Source of the DNA: Streptococcus mitis NCTC 12261
GTDB taxonomy: Bacteria > Bacillota > Bacilli > Lactobacillales > Streptococcaceae
Direction: 5' to 3'
Length of the DNA stretch: 64,000 nt
Assembly: GCF_000148585.2 (NCBI RefSeq)
Contig: NZ_CP028414.1
Coordinates: forward strand, 1,603,501 to 1,667,500
Notes under the pieces: model-generated
The model's input: the letters and a program-made list of their open reading frames with translations, nothing else
What the model was told of the DNA's origin: nothing
The model's database searches: none
Part shown: piece by piece, positions 47,319-57,108 of the stretch
Position numbering within the stretch: position 1 is the stretch's first letter
How the letters are laid out: every line of letters starts with the position of its first letter
Made by a program: the position numbers and the translations under genes

Positions 47319-47751
47319 GTTGAAGCTCCTCTAAAAGCTTTTCTGCACGCAAACCTTTTGCTTGAAAATTCAGTCTGCGACCCTCTTCTTCTTTTAGAAT
47401 TTCCAATTCTAAATAAGTATCTGGCAAGGCATCACCTAAAAGATGCCCCCACTCGATGACAGTTACCCCACCACCAAAGAGAAACTCATCTAAATCAATA
47501 GAATCAGCATCCCCCTCTATACGATAAACATCTAGGTGGTAAAGTGGAAGACGACCTTCATACTCTCTTACGATAGTGTAGGTTGGACTCTTAATCATCT
47601 GAGAAATATGTAATCCTTTAGCAAGACCTTTTGTAAATGTCGTTTTGCCTGCTCCAAGTTCACCAGTTAAAATTAAGACATCATTCTTTTCTAATAAATA
47701 GCCCAAACGTTCACCTAAGGACTGTAACTCTTCTTCGTTTTTAGTGTACAT
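47308..47751 (-). CDS. tsaE: tRNA threonylcarbamoyladenosine biosynthesis ATPase TsaE
   Basis: TsaE (147 residues) is the P-loop ATPase of the TsaBDE complex that makes t6A37 on ANN-decoding tRNAs. Walker A is LTGELGAGKTTFTKGLAKGL (about residues 29-48). The switch region SPTYTIVREYEGRLPLYHLD and the WGHLL motif are conserved. It is translationally coupled to the GNAT gene. Confidence 0.96.
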   Translation of the reverse strand: MYTKNEEELQSLGERLGYLLEKNDVLILTGELGAGKTTFTKGLAKGLHISQMIKSPTYTIVREYEGRLPLYHLDVYRIEGDADSIDLDEFLFGGGVTVIEWGHLLGDALPDTYLELEILKEEEGRRLNFQAKGLRAEKLLEELQHGV

Positions 47752-47846
47752 GTTTCTATTATACCAAAAAGTTGTCCTTTGTCTAGGTATTATCTATGAA
47801 TTCCATATTATAAATTGTAAAACTAGAACTATCTCTTTTTTTGTTC

Positions 47847-48479
47847 TTAAAATAGAAACAGTAAGAAGACAACTAACAAGATATCTCTCATCAAATGACT
47901 GTAAAATGAAACTTCCCAGCGAATGACTTTTGGCACCAACAGTCCTAGAAATAGCATCCCCAAGGCAATATAAAAGGTCATGGACAATAGCATCCAAGGA
48001 TTTCTGAGAAAGATTAGAATAGCTAGTCCACTAATAAAACAGATTTCCTTCTTTCCCAAAAACTTTTTCACTCCATTTACATACTTCTGAATCGGCAGAA
48101 AAACTAACAAATCAATCCCAAATAAGAAAAAGAAACTCGGTAGAAAGGCTTCCACAAATCCTTCTACGGATGTATTTCCTGCAAGGATATGTTCTATGAC
48201 AATTAAAGCTAAACCCAAAATATTTACTAAGAGCAAGAGACTATACAAGAATTGTTGCTTATCTTCCTTAAAAACTGAATAATGTTGATTTCCCTGCCCT
48301 CTATAATAGTTTAGCCCTGCACCAATACTGGCAAGAAGCAACATGCCAACTAAATAATAGAAGCAGTTTTGATTTAACATCAAGGCCCAAGTAGATAAAC
48401 TTAAACAAGAACAGCTGCTAAGACCAAAAACTGTCAGCAATAACAAAACTCGAATTTGCTTTTTCATTTTTTCCATCAT
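47847..48479 (-). CDS. Hypothetical multi-pass membrane protein
   Basis: A 210-residue, strongly hydrophobic protein with about six membrane segments and a lipoprotein-like start (VFGLSSCSCLSLS) that could be a lipobox or simply the first helix. The SD is GGAGG 4 bases before the ATG pair. It lies upstream of tsaE. I recognise no domain or function. Confidence 0.8.
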   Translation of the reverse strand: MMEKMKKQIRVLLLLTVFGLSSCSCLSLSTWALMLNQNCFYYLVGMLLLASIGAGLNYYRGQGNQHYSVFKEDKQQFLYSLLLLVNILGLALIVIEHILAGNTSVEGFVEAFLPSFFFLFGIDLLVFLPIQKYVNGVKKFLGKKEICFISGLAILIFLRNPWMLLSMTFYIALGMLFLGLLVPKVIRWEVSFYSHLMRDILLVVFLLFLF

Positions 48480-48566
48480 TCTTCCTCCATACTTGCTCTT
48501 ATTATATGCTAGAAAGCCTCACCATTGCTAGAATATTTCTCAACTGTCAGTTTTCTACTCTAAAAT

Positions 48567-48608
48567 GCAAAAAAGTTTGACGCAAGTATCCCTTACATCA
48601 AACTTTTA
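48567..48608 (-). terminator. Intrinsic terminator after ndk
   Basis: AAAAGTTTGA (48598-48607 on the minus strand) and TCAAACTTTT (48571-48580) form a 10-bp stem with a 17-base loop, followed by TT. It begins right after the ndk stop codon. Confidence 0.75.
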
Positions 48609-49031
48609 CTATTTCTCTTCAAACCAAAGAGCAATTTCTCGCTTAGCTGACTCTTCTGAATCTGAACCATGCACAACATTTTGGATAACCTCATTTTCTC
48701 CAGCAGCTTTTGCAAAATCACCTCGAATAGTTCCTGGTAAAGCTTCTTCTGGACGAGTTGCACCCATCATAGTCCGCCAAGTTTCAATTACTTTGGGACC
48801 AGAAATGATACCTACAAGAACCGGTCCTGAAGTCATAAATTCACGAATCGGTGGGTAAAAACTTTGACCAACCAAGTCCTGATAGTGCTGATCAATTAAC
48901 CCTTCTGAAACCTTTGTACGCAACTCCAATTTTTCGATTGTAAATCCACGTTGTTCGATGCGTTTCAACACCTCACCCACTAATCCTCTTTTTACACCGT
49001 CTGGTTTAATGATAAAAAATGTTTGTTCCAT
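48609..49031 (-). CDS. ndk: Nucleoside-diphosphate kinase
   Basis: Ndk (140 residues from ATG 49031, after an AAGGAG SD) equilibrates nucleoside di- and triphosphates. The N-terminus [20 protein letters not shown] and the GTIRGDF motif are normal. The active-site His is in [16 protein letters not shown] (about residues 114-129). The same frame stays open upstream through the whole BOX element to 49250, but no SD precedes that start, so the extension is rejected. Confidence 0.96.
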   Translation of the reverse strand: MEQTFFIIKPDGVKRGLVGEVLKRIEQRGFTIEKLELRTKVSEGLIDQHYQDLVGQSFYPPIREFMTSGPVLVGIISGPKVIETWRTMMGATRPEEALPGTIRGDFAKAAGENEVIQNVVHGSDSEESAKREIALWFEEK

Positions 49032-49060
49032 ACCTGTCTCCTTTGTCAGCTTCTTTCTTT

Positions 49061-49260
49061 TATACTCTTCGAAAATCTCTTCAAACCACGTCAACGTCGC
49101 CTTACCGTAGGTATGGTTACTGACTTCGTCAGTTCTATCCACAACCTCAAAACAGTGTTTTGAGCTGACTTCGTCAGTTCTATCTACAACCTCAAAGCAG
49201 TGCTTTGAGCAACCTACGGCTAGTTTCCTAGTTTGCTCTTTGATTTTCATTGAGTATTAT
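49061..49260 (+). repeat. BOX element with duplicated boxB (A-B-B-C)
   Basis: A boxA (49061-49120) with core CGTCAACGTCGCCTTACCGT is followed by two 45-bp boxB copies (49121-49165 and 49166-49210) and a boxC that ends GCTCTTTGATTTTCATTGAG. The two boxB copies differ at a few positions only. It fills the gap between the rpoC terminator and ndk. Confidence 0.95.
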
Positions 49261-49302
49261 TTTACCACATTTCATGGAAAAATGGAGAAAGTTTTCAGAA
49301 AA

Positions 49303-49328
49303 GAGAAAGAGAACCCGAAGGCTCTCTC
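49303..49328 (-). terminator. Intrinsic terminator after rpoC
   Basis: AGAGAGCC and GGTTCTCT (49320-49327 and 49308-49315) close on a UUCG tetraloop, followed by a T-rich stretch on the minus strand, 9 bases after the rpoC stop codon. Confidence 0.85.
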
Positions 49329-49336
49329 ATTCTCTT

Positions 49337-52300
49337 TTATTCTACTGTTTCTTCCACAGTTTCAACGGCAGTATCCACAACTACTTCTGTTATTTCTTCA
49401 TCCCCTTCTTCCTCTACTGGAGGATTAAGGTATTCTTCTTCGTTGATAGCATGTGGTTCAAGGTTACGGTAACGGGCCATACCAGTACCAGCTGGGATGA
49501 TCTTACCGATGATAACATTTTCCTTAAGTCCAAGGAGATGGTCTTTCTTACCACGGATAGCCGCATCAGTAAGGACACGAGTTGTTTCCTGGAAGGAAGC
49601 CGCTGACAAGAAACTATTTGTTTCAAGTGAGGCTTTGGTAATTCCCATAAGAACTGGGCGACCTGTCGCTGGAACTCCACCTGCAATAAGGACATCTTTG
49701 TTGGCATCTGTAAAGTCATTGATATCCATGAGGGTACCCATGAGAAGATCTGTGTCACCTGGATCCATGACACGGACTTTACGGATCATTTGACGAACCA
49801 TTACCTCGATATGTTTGTCACCGATTTCTACCCCTTGGCTACGGTAAACTTTTTGTACTTCACCGAGAAGGTAAGTTTCAACTGACAAGACATCACGAAC
49901 TGCAAGGAGACGTTTTGGTTGGATAGAACCTTCTGTAAGAGCAGCACCACGCGCTACTTGGTCTCCAACTTCAACACGCATACGAGCTGTAAATGGAACG
50001 ACGTATTCACCTTCGCCAGTTTCACCCTTAACAAAGACTTTCTTAGTACGAGTTGATGCATCTTCTTCGATAGCAGTAACTTGTCCTTTAACCTCTGTGA
50101 TAACCGCTTCCCCTTTAGGATTGCGGGCTTCAAAGATTTCTTGGACACGAGGAAGACCCTGAGTGATATCGGTATTTGAGGCAACCCCACCCGTGTGGAA
50201 GGTACGCATTGTAAGCTGTGTACCAGGTTCCCCGATAGATTGGGCAGCGATTGTACCAACTGCTTCACCAACTTCAACCGCATCACCAGTCGCCAAGTTG
50301 ATACCGTAACAGTGACGACAGACACCATGACGAGTGTTACATGTAAATACAGAGCGGATAGTCACTTCTTCCACACCAGCATTAACAATTTCACGCGCCT
50401 TGTCTTCTGTAATCAACTCATTTGAACCGATAATCACTGCACCAGTTTCTGGATGTTTAACGGTTTTCTTAGTGTAACGACCATTGAGACGTTCTTCAAG
50501 AGACTCGATCATCTCTTTTCCTTCTGCGATAGAACGGATCAAGAGACCACGGTCTGTTCCACAGTCGTCCTCACGGATGATAACGTCTTGGGCAACGTCA
50601 ACCAAACGACGAGTCAAGTAACCTGAGTCAGCTGTCTTAAGGGCCGTATCGGTCATACCTTTACGGGCACCGTGAGTTGAGAAGAACATTTCGAGTACTG
50701 ACAAACCTTCGCGGAAGTTTGAAAGGATTGGCAATTCCATGATACGTCCGTTAGGAGCAGCCATCAGACCACGCATACCGGCAAGCTGTGAGAAGTTTGA
50801 GATATTACCACGGGCTCCAGAGTCCATCATCATAACGATTGGGTTCTTAGGATCTTGGTTGGCAATCAAACGTTTCTCTAGTTTCTCACGGGCAGCACGC
50901 CATTCAGCTGTAACAGCATTGTAACGCTCGTCGTCTGTGATCATACCACGACGGAACTGTTTTGTGATTTGTTCTACACGTTTGTGTGATTCTTCAATGA
51001 TTTCAGCCTTGTCATCAACGACTGGGATATCGGCAATACCAACTGTCAATCCTGCAAGAGTTGAGTGGTGGTAACCGAGGTTCTTCATACGGTCAAGTAG
51101 AGCAGAAGTTTCTGTTGTACGGAAACGTTTGAAGATTTCAGCGATGATATTTCCAAGGTTTTTCTTCTTGAATGGAGGGTTGAGTTCAAGTTTGCTGATT
51201 GCTTCCTTGATATCTCCACCAAGTGGCAAGAAGTATTTAGCTGGAACGCCTTCTGTCAAGTTGGCATTGTTTGGTTCTTGCAAGTATGGTAGACCCTCTG
51301 GCATGATGTCGTTGAAGAGGATTTTACCAACTGTTGTAAGCAAGACCTTGTGTCTTTGCTCTTCTGTCCATGGTTTGTTGAGGCTGTCTGTTGCGATACC
51401 AACACGTGAGTGGAGGTGAACATAACCATTACGGTAAGCCATAACGGCTTCGTCACGGTCTTTGAAGACCATTCCTTCACCTTCACGGCCAGCTTCTTCC
51501 ATAGTCAAGTAGTAGTTACCCAAAACCATATCCTGAGATGGGGTAACAACTGGTTTACCATCTTTCGGGTTCAAGATGTGCTCAGCAGCGAGCATGAGGA
51601 TACGAGCTTCTGCTTGGGCTTCTTCTGAAAGCGGTACGTGGATGGCCATTTGGTCCCCGTCAAAGTCGGCATTGTAGGCTTCACAGACAAGTGGGTGCAA
51701 GCGAAGGGCCTTACCATCAATCAAGACTGGCTCGAAGGCTTGGATACCCAAACGGTGAAGGGTCGGTGCGCGGTTAAGAAGTACTGGGTGTTCTTTGATT
51801 ACTTCTTCAAGGATATCCCAGATACGCTCGTCTCCACGTTCCACCAAGCGTTTAGCCGCTTTGACGTTTTGCACGATATCACGTGCAACGATTTCTCGCA
51901 TAACGAATGGTTTAAAGAGCTCAATCGCCATTTCACGTGGCACACCACATTGGTACATCTTAAGCGTTGGACCAACGGCGATAACGGAACGTCCTGAGAA
52001 GTCAACACGTTTACCGAGCAAGTTTTGACGGAAGCGTCCTTGTTTACCTTTAAGCATATGGCTCAATGATTTCAATGGACGGCTACCTGGTCCTGTGATT
52101 GGACGACCACGACGACCATTGTCAATCAAAGCGTCAACCGCTTCTTGAAGCATACGCTTCTCATTTTGAACAATAATACCTGGTGCATTCAACTCAAGCA
52201 AACGAGCCAAACGGTTGTTACGGTTGATAACACGGCGGTAAAGGTCATTCAAGTCAGATGAGGCAAAACGGCCACCATCCAACTGCAACATTGGACGAAG

Positions 52301-53014
52301 ATCTGGTGGAATAACCGGAAGGATGTTGAGAATCATCCATTCAGGTTTGTTTCCAGACTTGTAAAAGGCATCCAAAACATCCAAACGACGGATAGCTTTG
52401 ACACGTTTTTGTCCAGTAGCTGTTTTCAACTCTTCTTTGAGTTCAGCAATTTCTTTTTCAAGATCTACTTGTTTTAGAAGGTCTTGGATAGCTTCGGCAC
52501 CCATCTTGGCAACGAATGATCCATAACCATACTCACGCAAGCGCTCACGGTATTCGCGCTCTGTCATGATAGACTTGTGCTCAAGTGGTGTATCCTTAGG
52601 ATCAATCACCACATAAGCTGCAAAGTAGATAACTTCCTCGAGGGCACGAGGGCTCATATCAAGGGTCAAGCCCATACGGCTTGGAATCCCCTTGAAGTAC
52701 CAGATGTGAGATACAGGAGCTTTCAACTCAATGTGCCCCATACGCTCACGACGAACTTTTGTACGCGTTACTTCAACCCCACAACGGTCACAAACAATTC
52801 CTCTGTAACGAATGCGTTTGTACTTACCACAAGCACATTCCCAGTCTTTTGTAGGACCAAAGATAACTTCATCAAATAGTCCTTCACGTTCTGGTTTCAA
52901 GGTACGGTAATTGATTGTTTCAGGTTTTTTGACTTCTCCATAAGACCATGAACGGACTTTGCTTGGAGAAGCTAGGGTGATTTGCATACTTTTAAAACGA
53001 TTTACATCAACCAC
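49337..53014 (-). CDS. rpoC: DNA-directed RNA polymerase beta' subunit
   Basis: RpoC (1225 residues) holds the polymerase active site. The catalytic Mg2+ motif [13 protein letters not shown] lies at about residues 447-459. The N-terminal zinc ribbon is visible as [20 protein letters not shown] followed by C (about 58-78). The bridge-helix/trigger-loop region includes [20 protein letters not shown] second zinc site is in [16 protein letters not shown]. The acidic C-terminal tail is lineage-specific. It follows rpoB by 38 bases. Confidence 0.99.
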   Translation of the reverse strand: MVDVNRFKSMQITLASPSKVRSWSYGEVKKPETINYRTLKPEREGLFDEVIFGPTKDWECACGKYKRIRYRGIVCDRCGVEVTRTKVRRERMGHIELKAPVSHIWYFKGIPSRMGLTLDMSPRALEEVIYFAAYVVIDPKDTPLEHKSIMTEREYRERLREYGYGSFVAKMGAEAIQDLLKQVDLEKEIAELKEELKTATGQKRVKAIRRLDVLDAFYKSGNKPEWMILNILPVIPPDLRPMLQLDGGRFASSDLNDLYRRVINRNNRLARLLELNAPGIIVQNEKRMLQEAVDALIDNGRRGRPITGPGSRPLKSLSHMLKGKQGRFRQNLLGKRVDFSGRSVIAVGPTLKMYQCGVPREMAIELFKPFVMREIVARDIVQNVKAAKRLVERGDERIWDILEEVIKEHPVLLNRAPTLHRLGIQAFEPVLIDGKALRLHPLVCEAYNADFDGDQMAIHVPLSEEAQAEARILMLAAEHILNPKDGKPVVTPSQDMVLGNYYLTMEEAGREGEGMVFKDRDEAVMAYRNGYVHLHSRVGIATDSLNKPWTEEQRHKVLLTTVGKILFNDIMPEGLPYLQEPNNANLTEGVPAKYFLPLGGDIKEAISKLELNPPFKKKNLGNIIAEIFKRFRTTETSALLDRMKNLGYHHSTLAGLTVGIADIPVVDDKAEIIEESHKRVEQITKQFRRGMITDDERYNAVTAEWRAAREKLEKRLIANQDPKNPIVMMMDSGARGNISNFSQLAGMRGLMAAPNGRIMELPILSNFREGLSVLEMFFSTHGARKGMTDTALKTADSGYLTRRLVDVAQDVIIREDDCGTDRGLLIRSIAEGKEMIESLEERLNGRYTKKTVKHPETGAVIIGSNELITEDKAREIVNAGVEEVTIRSVFTCNTRHGVCRHCYGINLATGDAVEVGEAVGTIAAQSIGEPGTQLTMRTFHTGGVASNTDITQGLPRVQEIFEARNPKGEAVITEVKGQVTAIEEDASTRTKKVFVKGETGEGEYVVPFTARMRVEVGDQVARGAALTEGSIQPKRLLAVRDVLSVETYLLGEVQKVYRSQGVEIGDKHIEVMVRQMIRKVRVMDPGDTDLLMGTLMDINDFTDANKDVLIAGGVPATGRPVLMGITKASLETNSFLSAASFQETTRVLTDAAIRGKKDHLLGLKENVIIGKIIPAGTGMARYRNLEPHAINEEEYLNPPVEEEGDEEITEVVVDTAVETVEETVE

Positions 53015-53052
53015 TATTTCTTCCCTTTCTATTCTAAGTGAACTGCTTATTC

Positions 53053-56000
53053 TTATTCAGCAGTTTCTTCTGTTGCTTCCGCTTTTGTTGCTTTCTCAGC
53101 TTCTTCAGCTTCAAAGGCTGCTTTAGCCTCTTGTGCTGCTTTTTCGCGGGCTTTTTCAAGGTCATCTACGTGGATGACATCTTCGTCCATTCCTTCATCC
53201 AAGTCACGAAGTTCCACTTCTTGATCATCTTCGTCAAGGACTCGCATGTCAAGACCAAGAGATTGCAATTCTTTGACAAGAACTCGGAAGGATTCTGGAA
53301 CACCTGGTTTTGGAATTGGTTTTCCTTTTGTAATAGCTTCATAAGCTTTCAAACGTCCGTTGATATCGTCAGACTTGTAAGTCAAGATTTCTTGAAGGAC
53401 ATTTGATGCACCGTAGGCTTCAAGAGCCCAAACCTCCATCTCACCGAAACGTTGTCCACCAAACTGAGCTTTACCTCCAAGTGGTTGTTGAGTAACGGTT
53501 GAGTAAGGTCCGACTGAACGCGCGTGCAATTTATCATCAACCATGTGGTGGAGTTTGATCATGTACATGACTCCGACAGAAACACGGTTATCAAATGGTT
53601 CACCTGTACGTCCATCGTAAAGGATTGTTTTGGCATCGCTATCCATACCAGCTTCTTTAACAGTTGACCAAAGATCTTCAGAACTTGCTCCGTCAAAGAC
53701 TGGTGTTGCGATGTGAATACCAAGAGTACGAGCTGCCATCCCAAGGTGGAGTTCCATAACCTGACCGATATTCATACGTGATGGCACCCCAAGTGGGTTC
53801 AACATGATATCGACTGGAGTTCCATCTGGAAGGTAAGGCATATCTTCTACAGGAACGATACGAGAGACAACCCCTTTATTTCCGTGACGTCCGGCCATCT
53901 TATCTCCGACCTTGATCTTACGTTTTTGAGCGATGTAGACGCGAACCAGCATGTTGACACCTGATTGCAATTCATCTCCATTTGCACGTGTAAAGATCTT
54001 AACATCACGAACCACACCATCAGCTCCGTGTGGTACACGAAGAGAAGTGTCACGTACTTCACGAGATTTATCTCCGAAGATAGCGTGCAAGAGCCGTTCT
54101 TCAGCTGAAAGGTCTTTCTCACCCTTAGGTGTTACTTTACCTACAAGGATATCCCCTTCTTTAACCTCAGCACCGATACGGATAATACCCATTTCGTCAA
54201 GATCTTTAAGGGCATCTTCCCCAACGTTTGGAATTTCACGAGTAATTTCTTCAGGCCCAAGCTTTGTATCGCGTGTTTCTGATTCGTATTCTTCAAGGTG
54301 GACAGATGTGTAGACATCGTCTTTCACCAAGCGTTCGCTCATGATAACGGCATCCTCGAAGTTGTAACCTTCCCAAGTCATGTAGGCAACGATTGGGTTT
54401 TGTCCAAGCGCCATTTCTCCATTTTCCATAGAAGGTCCGTCAGCGATGAAATCGCCTTTCTCAACGGCATCACCAACTTTTACGAGAGTGCGTTGGTTAT
54501 AAGCAGTACCTGAGTTCGAACGACGGAATTTTTGGATGTGGTAAACGTCCAATGAACCATCTTCACGACGAACTTCTACCTTGTCAGCATCTGCATAGGT
54601 AACTTTACCGTCATACTGAGCAATCACAGCCGCTCCTGAATCGTGGGCTGCTTGGTATTCCATACCAGTACCAACGTAAGGTGCTTTAGGATTAATCAAT
54701 GGTACAGCCTGACGTTGCATGTTGGCTCCCATGAGGGCACGGTTGGAGTCATCGTTTTCCAAGAAAGGAATACATGCTGTCGCAACGGCAACTACCTGTT
54801 TTGGTGATACGTCCATGTAGTCAACAACATTCGCTGGATACTCTTGGTTGACCCCTTGGTGACGTCCCATGACAACTTTCTCAGCAAATGTTCCATCTTC
54901 ATTCAGACGAGAATTAGCCTGTGCTACAGTAAATTCATCTTCTTCATCGGCTGTCAACCAAACGATTTCGTTCGTAACAACACCTGTTTCACGGTCAACT
55001 TTACGGTATGGTGTTTGAACAAAACCATATTTGTTCAAGTGTCCGTAAGATGACAAGTTATTGATCAAACCGATGTTAGGTCCTTCAGGTGTCTCGATTG
55101 GACACATACGACCGTAGTGAGTGTAGTGCACGTCACGTACTTCATATCCAGCACGGTCACGTGTCAAACCACCAGGCCCCAAGGCTGACAAACGGCGTTT
55201 GTGAGACAACTCAGAAAGTGGGTTGTGTTGGTCCATGAACTGTGACAACTGTGATGAACCAAAGAATTCTTTAACCGCAGCTGTTACAGGACGGATATTG
55301 ATAATTTGTTGTGGTGTCAAGACTTCGTTGTCCTGGACAGACATCCGTTCACGGACATTACGTTCCATACGAGAAAGTCCAAGACGTACTTGGTTAGCAA
55401 GCAATTCACCTACCGCACGGATACGACGGTTTCCAAGGTGGTCGATATCATCTACACGACCAAGTCCTTCAGCCAAATTGAGGAAGTAGCTCATTTCAGC
55501 AAGGATATCTGCAGGAGTGACGATACGAACCTTGTCATCTGGATTGGCATTACCAATAATAGTTACGACGCGGTCTGGATCAGTTGGAGCAACAACCTTG
55601 AATTTTTGAAGAACAACTGGCTCAGTCACAACCGCTGCATCATTTGGAATGTAAACAATCTTGTTCAAGTCGCCATCCAAATGGCTTTCAATGCTTTCAA
55701 TCACGCTACGAGTCATGATTGTACCAGCTTCTACCAAAATTTCTCCAGTTTCAGGGTCTACCAATGGTTCCGCAATGGTTTGGTTGAGCAAGCGTGTTTT
55801 GACATTGAGTTTTTTATTGATTTTGTAACGACCAACTGCTGCCAAGTCATAGCGGCGTGGGTCAAAGAAACGAGCCACAAGCAAGCTACGTGAGCTTTCA
55901 GCAGTCTTAGGCTCACCTGGACGAAGGCGTTCGTAAATTTCTTTCAGGGCTTCGTCTGTACGAGAGTCCATTGGATTCTTGTGGATATCTTTTTCAACAG

Positions 56001-56658
56001 TGTTGCGAACCAATTCGCTGTCGCCGAAGATATCAAAGATTTCATCATCTCCTGAGAAACCAAGGGCACGAACCAAGGTTGTAAATGGAATCTTACGAGT
56101 ACGGTCAATACGAGTGTAGGCGATGTCTTTTGAGTCGCTTTCAAGCTCCAACCAAGCTCCACGGTTAGGGATAACAGTTGAACCGTAGCCCACTTTACCG
56201 TTTTTATCAACTTTATCGTTAAAGTAAACACCTGGTGAGCGGACCAACTGCGAAACGATAATACGTTCACCACCATTGATGATGAAAGTACCCATTTCTG
56301 TCATGATTGGGAAATCACCAAAGAAAACTTCTTGGGTCTTGATTTCGCCTGTTTCTTTATTGATCAAGCGGAAGGTTACAAAAATTGGTGCTGAATAGCT
56401 AGCATCGTGGATACGAGCTTCTTCTAGCGTGTATTTTGGTTCCTTGATTTCATATCCAACAAATTCCAACTCCATTGTGTCTGTGAAGTTTGAAATTGGC
56501 AATACATCTTCAAATACTTCCTTCAGACCGTGGTCTAGGAAATCTTTGAATGAGTCAGTTTGAATTTCAATCAAATTTGGTAAGTCAAGAACTTCTTTGA
56601 TTCTTGAAAAACTACGACGGGTACGATGTTTCCCGTATTGAACGTCATGTCCTGCCAA
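53053..56658 (-). CDS. rpoB: DNA-directed RNA polymerase beta subunit
   Basis: RpoB is 1201 residues from a TTG start at 56658, chosen because AAAGGAGA lies at the right distance and the protein then begins with [20 protein letters not shown] as in relatives; an upstream ATG at 56697 has no SD. The rifampicin pocket reads [20 protein letters not shown] then [10 protein letters not shown], matching sensitive strains. The C-terminus ends in an Ala/Glu-rich tail (about 30 residues). It is the first gene of rpoB-rpoC, preceded by a leader with a terminator. Confidence 0.98.
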   Translation of the reverse strand: MAGHDVQYGKHRTRRSFSRIKEVLDLPNLIEIQTDSFKDFLDHGLKEVFEDVLPISNFTDTMELEFVGYEIKEPKYTLEEARIHDASYSAPIFVTFRLINKETGEIKTQEVFFGDFPIMTEMGTFIINGGERIIVSQLVRSPGVYFNDKVDKNGKVGYGSTVIPNRGAWLELESDSKDIAYTRIDRTRKIPFTTLVRALGFSGDDEIFDIFGDSELVRNTVEKDIHKNPMDSRTDEALKEIYERLRPGEPKTAESSRSLLVARFFDPRRYDLAAVGRYKINKKLNVKTRLLNQTIAEPLVDPETGEILVEAGTIMTRSVIESIESHLDGDLNKIVYIPNDAAVVTEPVVLQKFKVVAPTDPDRVVTIIGNANPDDKVRIVTPADILAEMSYFLNLAEGLGRVDDIDHLGNRRIRAVGELLANQVRLGLSRMERNVRERMSVQDNEVLTPQQIINIRPVTAAVKEFFGSSQLSQFMDQHNPLSELSHKRRLSALGPGGLTRDRAGYEVRDVHYTHYGRMCPIETPEGPNIGLINNLSSYGHLNKYGFVQTPYRKVDRETGVVTNEIVWLTADEEDEFTVAQANSRLNEDGTFAEKVVMGRHQGVNQEYPANVVDYMDVSPKQVVAVATACIPFLENDDSNRALMGANMQRQAVPLINPKAPYVGTGMEYQAAHDSGAAVIAQYDGKVTYADADKVEVRREDGSLDVYHIQKFRRSNSGTAYNQRTLVKVGDAVEKGDFIADGPSMENGEMALGQNPIVAYMTWEGYNFEDAVIMSERLVKDDVYTSVHLEEYESETRDTKLGPEEITREIPNVGEDALKDLDEMGIIRIGAEVKEGDILVGKVTPKGEKDLSAEERLLHAIFGDKSREVRDTSLRVPHGADGVVRDVKIFTRANGDELQSGVNMLVRVYIAQKRKIKVGDKMAGRHGNKGVVSRIVPVEDMPYLPDGTPVDIMLNPLGVPSRMNIGQVMELHLGMAARTLGIHIATPVFDGASSEDLWSTVKEAGMDSDAKTILYDGRTGEPFDNRVSVGVMYMIKLHHMVDDKLHARSVGPYSTVTQQPLGGKAQFGGQRFGEMEVWALEAYGASNVLQEILTYKSDDINGRLKAYEAITKGKPIPKPGVPESFRVLVKELQSLGLDMRVLDEDDQEVELRDLDEGMDEDVIHVDDLEKAREKAAQEAKAAFEAEEAEKATKAEATEETAE

Positions 56659-56905
56659 GATGATTCTCCTTTGTAAATAAGTTCCAAGCCTTGTCAATCA
56701 GGCTTTTCTAATCGTCATATGGTTTTAAAAACCCTTATCACCGTGTCCTCTTGATAAATTTTCAGAATCTTTAAGTCTTTGTTACAAGTACTAAAAATCC
56801 TGAAAAAAAGCACAAAAAGAGCAGCTAAATCTGACTTTTTCAGAAGATTTAACTGCTGTGAGCCTTGTCTGGACAATATTTCAGACAAAACCTACGACAA
56901 ATGAT
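56659..56905 (-). promoter_or_regulatory. rpoB leader RNA with internal terminator (candidate Lacto-rpoB motif)
   Basis: From the promoter at 56913-56941 a leader of about 245 bases precedes rpoB. At 56820-56857 it contains a 13-bp hairpin (AGCAGTTAAATCT / AGATTTAGCTGCT) followed by TCTTTTTGTGCTTTTTTT, a strong intrinsic terminator about 145 bases before the start codon. Further structured-looking sequence (GAGGACACGGTGATAAGGG) follows. Lactobacillales have a described Lacto-rpoB motif at this position; I could not test the match. Confidence 0.65.
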
Positions 56906-56912
56906 TACTCAT

Positions 56913-56941
56913 ATTATACCCTATTTAGCTAGATTTTTCAA
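56913..56941 (-). promoter_or_regulatory. rpoBC promoter
   Basis: The -35 TTGAAA (56936-56941) and perfect -10 TATAAT (56913-56918) have a 17-base spacer on the minus strand. Confidence 0.8.
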
Positions 56942-57038
56942 GGGGATTAACAATTTTTTGACAAAATCTTTTCCTATAAGAAATACTGGCTTAATCGTAA
57001 CAAAATTTGTTGCGATTTTTTCTTTTATTTTAATTTTA

Positions 57039-57076
57039 GGAAAACGCTTGCATCTTATTTTACTAAGTGCTATACT
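57039..57076 (+). promoter_or_regulatory. spuA promoter with overlapping CcpA (cre) site
   Basis: The -35 TTGCAT (57048-57053) and -10 TATACT (57071-57076) have a 17-base spacer. GGAAAACGCTTGCA (57039-57052) covers the -35 and fits the cre consensus TGWAANCGNTNWCA except at the first base and one weak position. Glucose repression of this glycogen-degrading enzyme is expected. Confidence 0.72.
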
Positions 57077-57108
57077 GATGATAGAAATTTATTGATTGGA
57101 GAATCATT

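Noticed and set aside
48609-49250. Ndk with a 73-residue N-terminal extension
   Set aside because: The extension is translated BOX repeat with no SD. The normal start at 49031 has a strong SD and matches the family.
54991-55240. Rifampicin-resistance change in RpoB
   Set aside because: The pocket sequence [20 protein letters not shown] followed by [10 protein letters not shown] carries the residues found in sensitive bacteria.
53053-56697. RpoB start at ATG 56697
   Set aside because: There is no SD there; AAAGGAGA precedes TTG 56658 at the right distance, and the protein then matches relatives.
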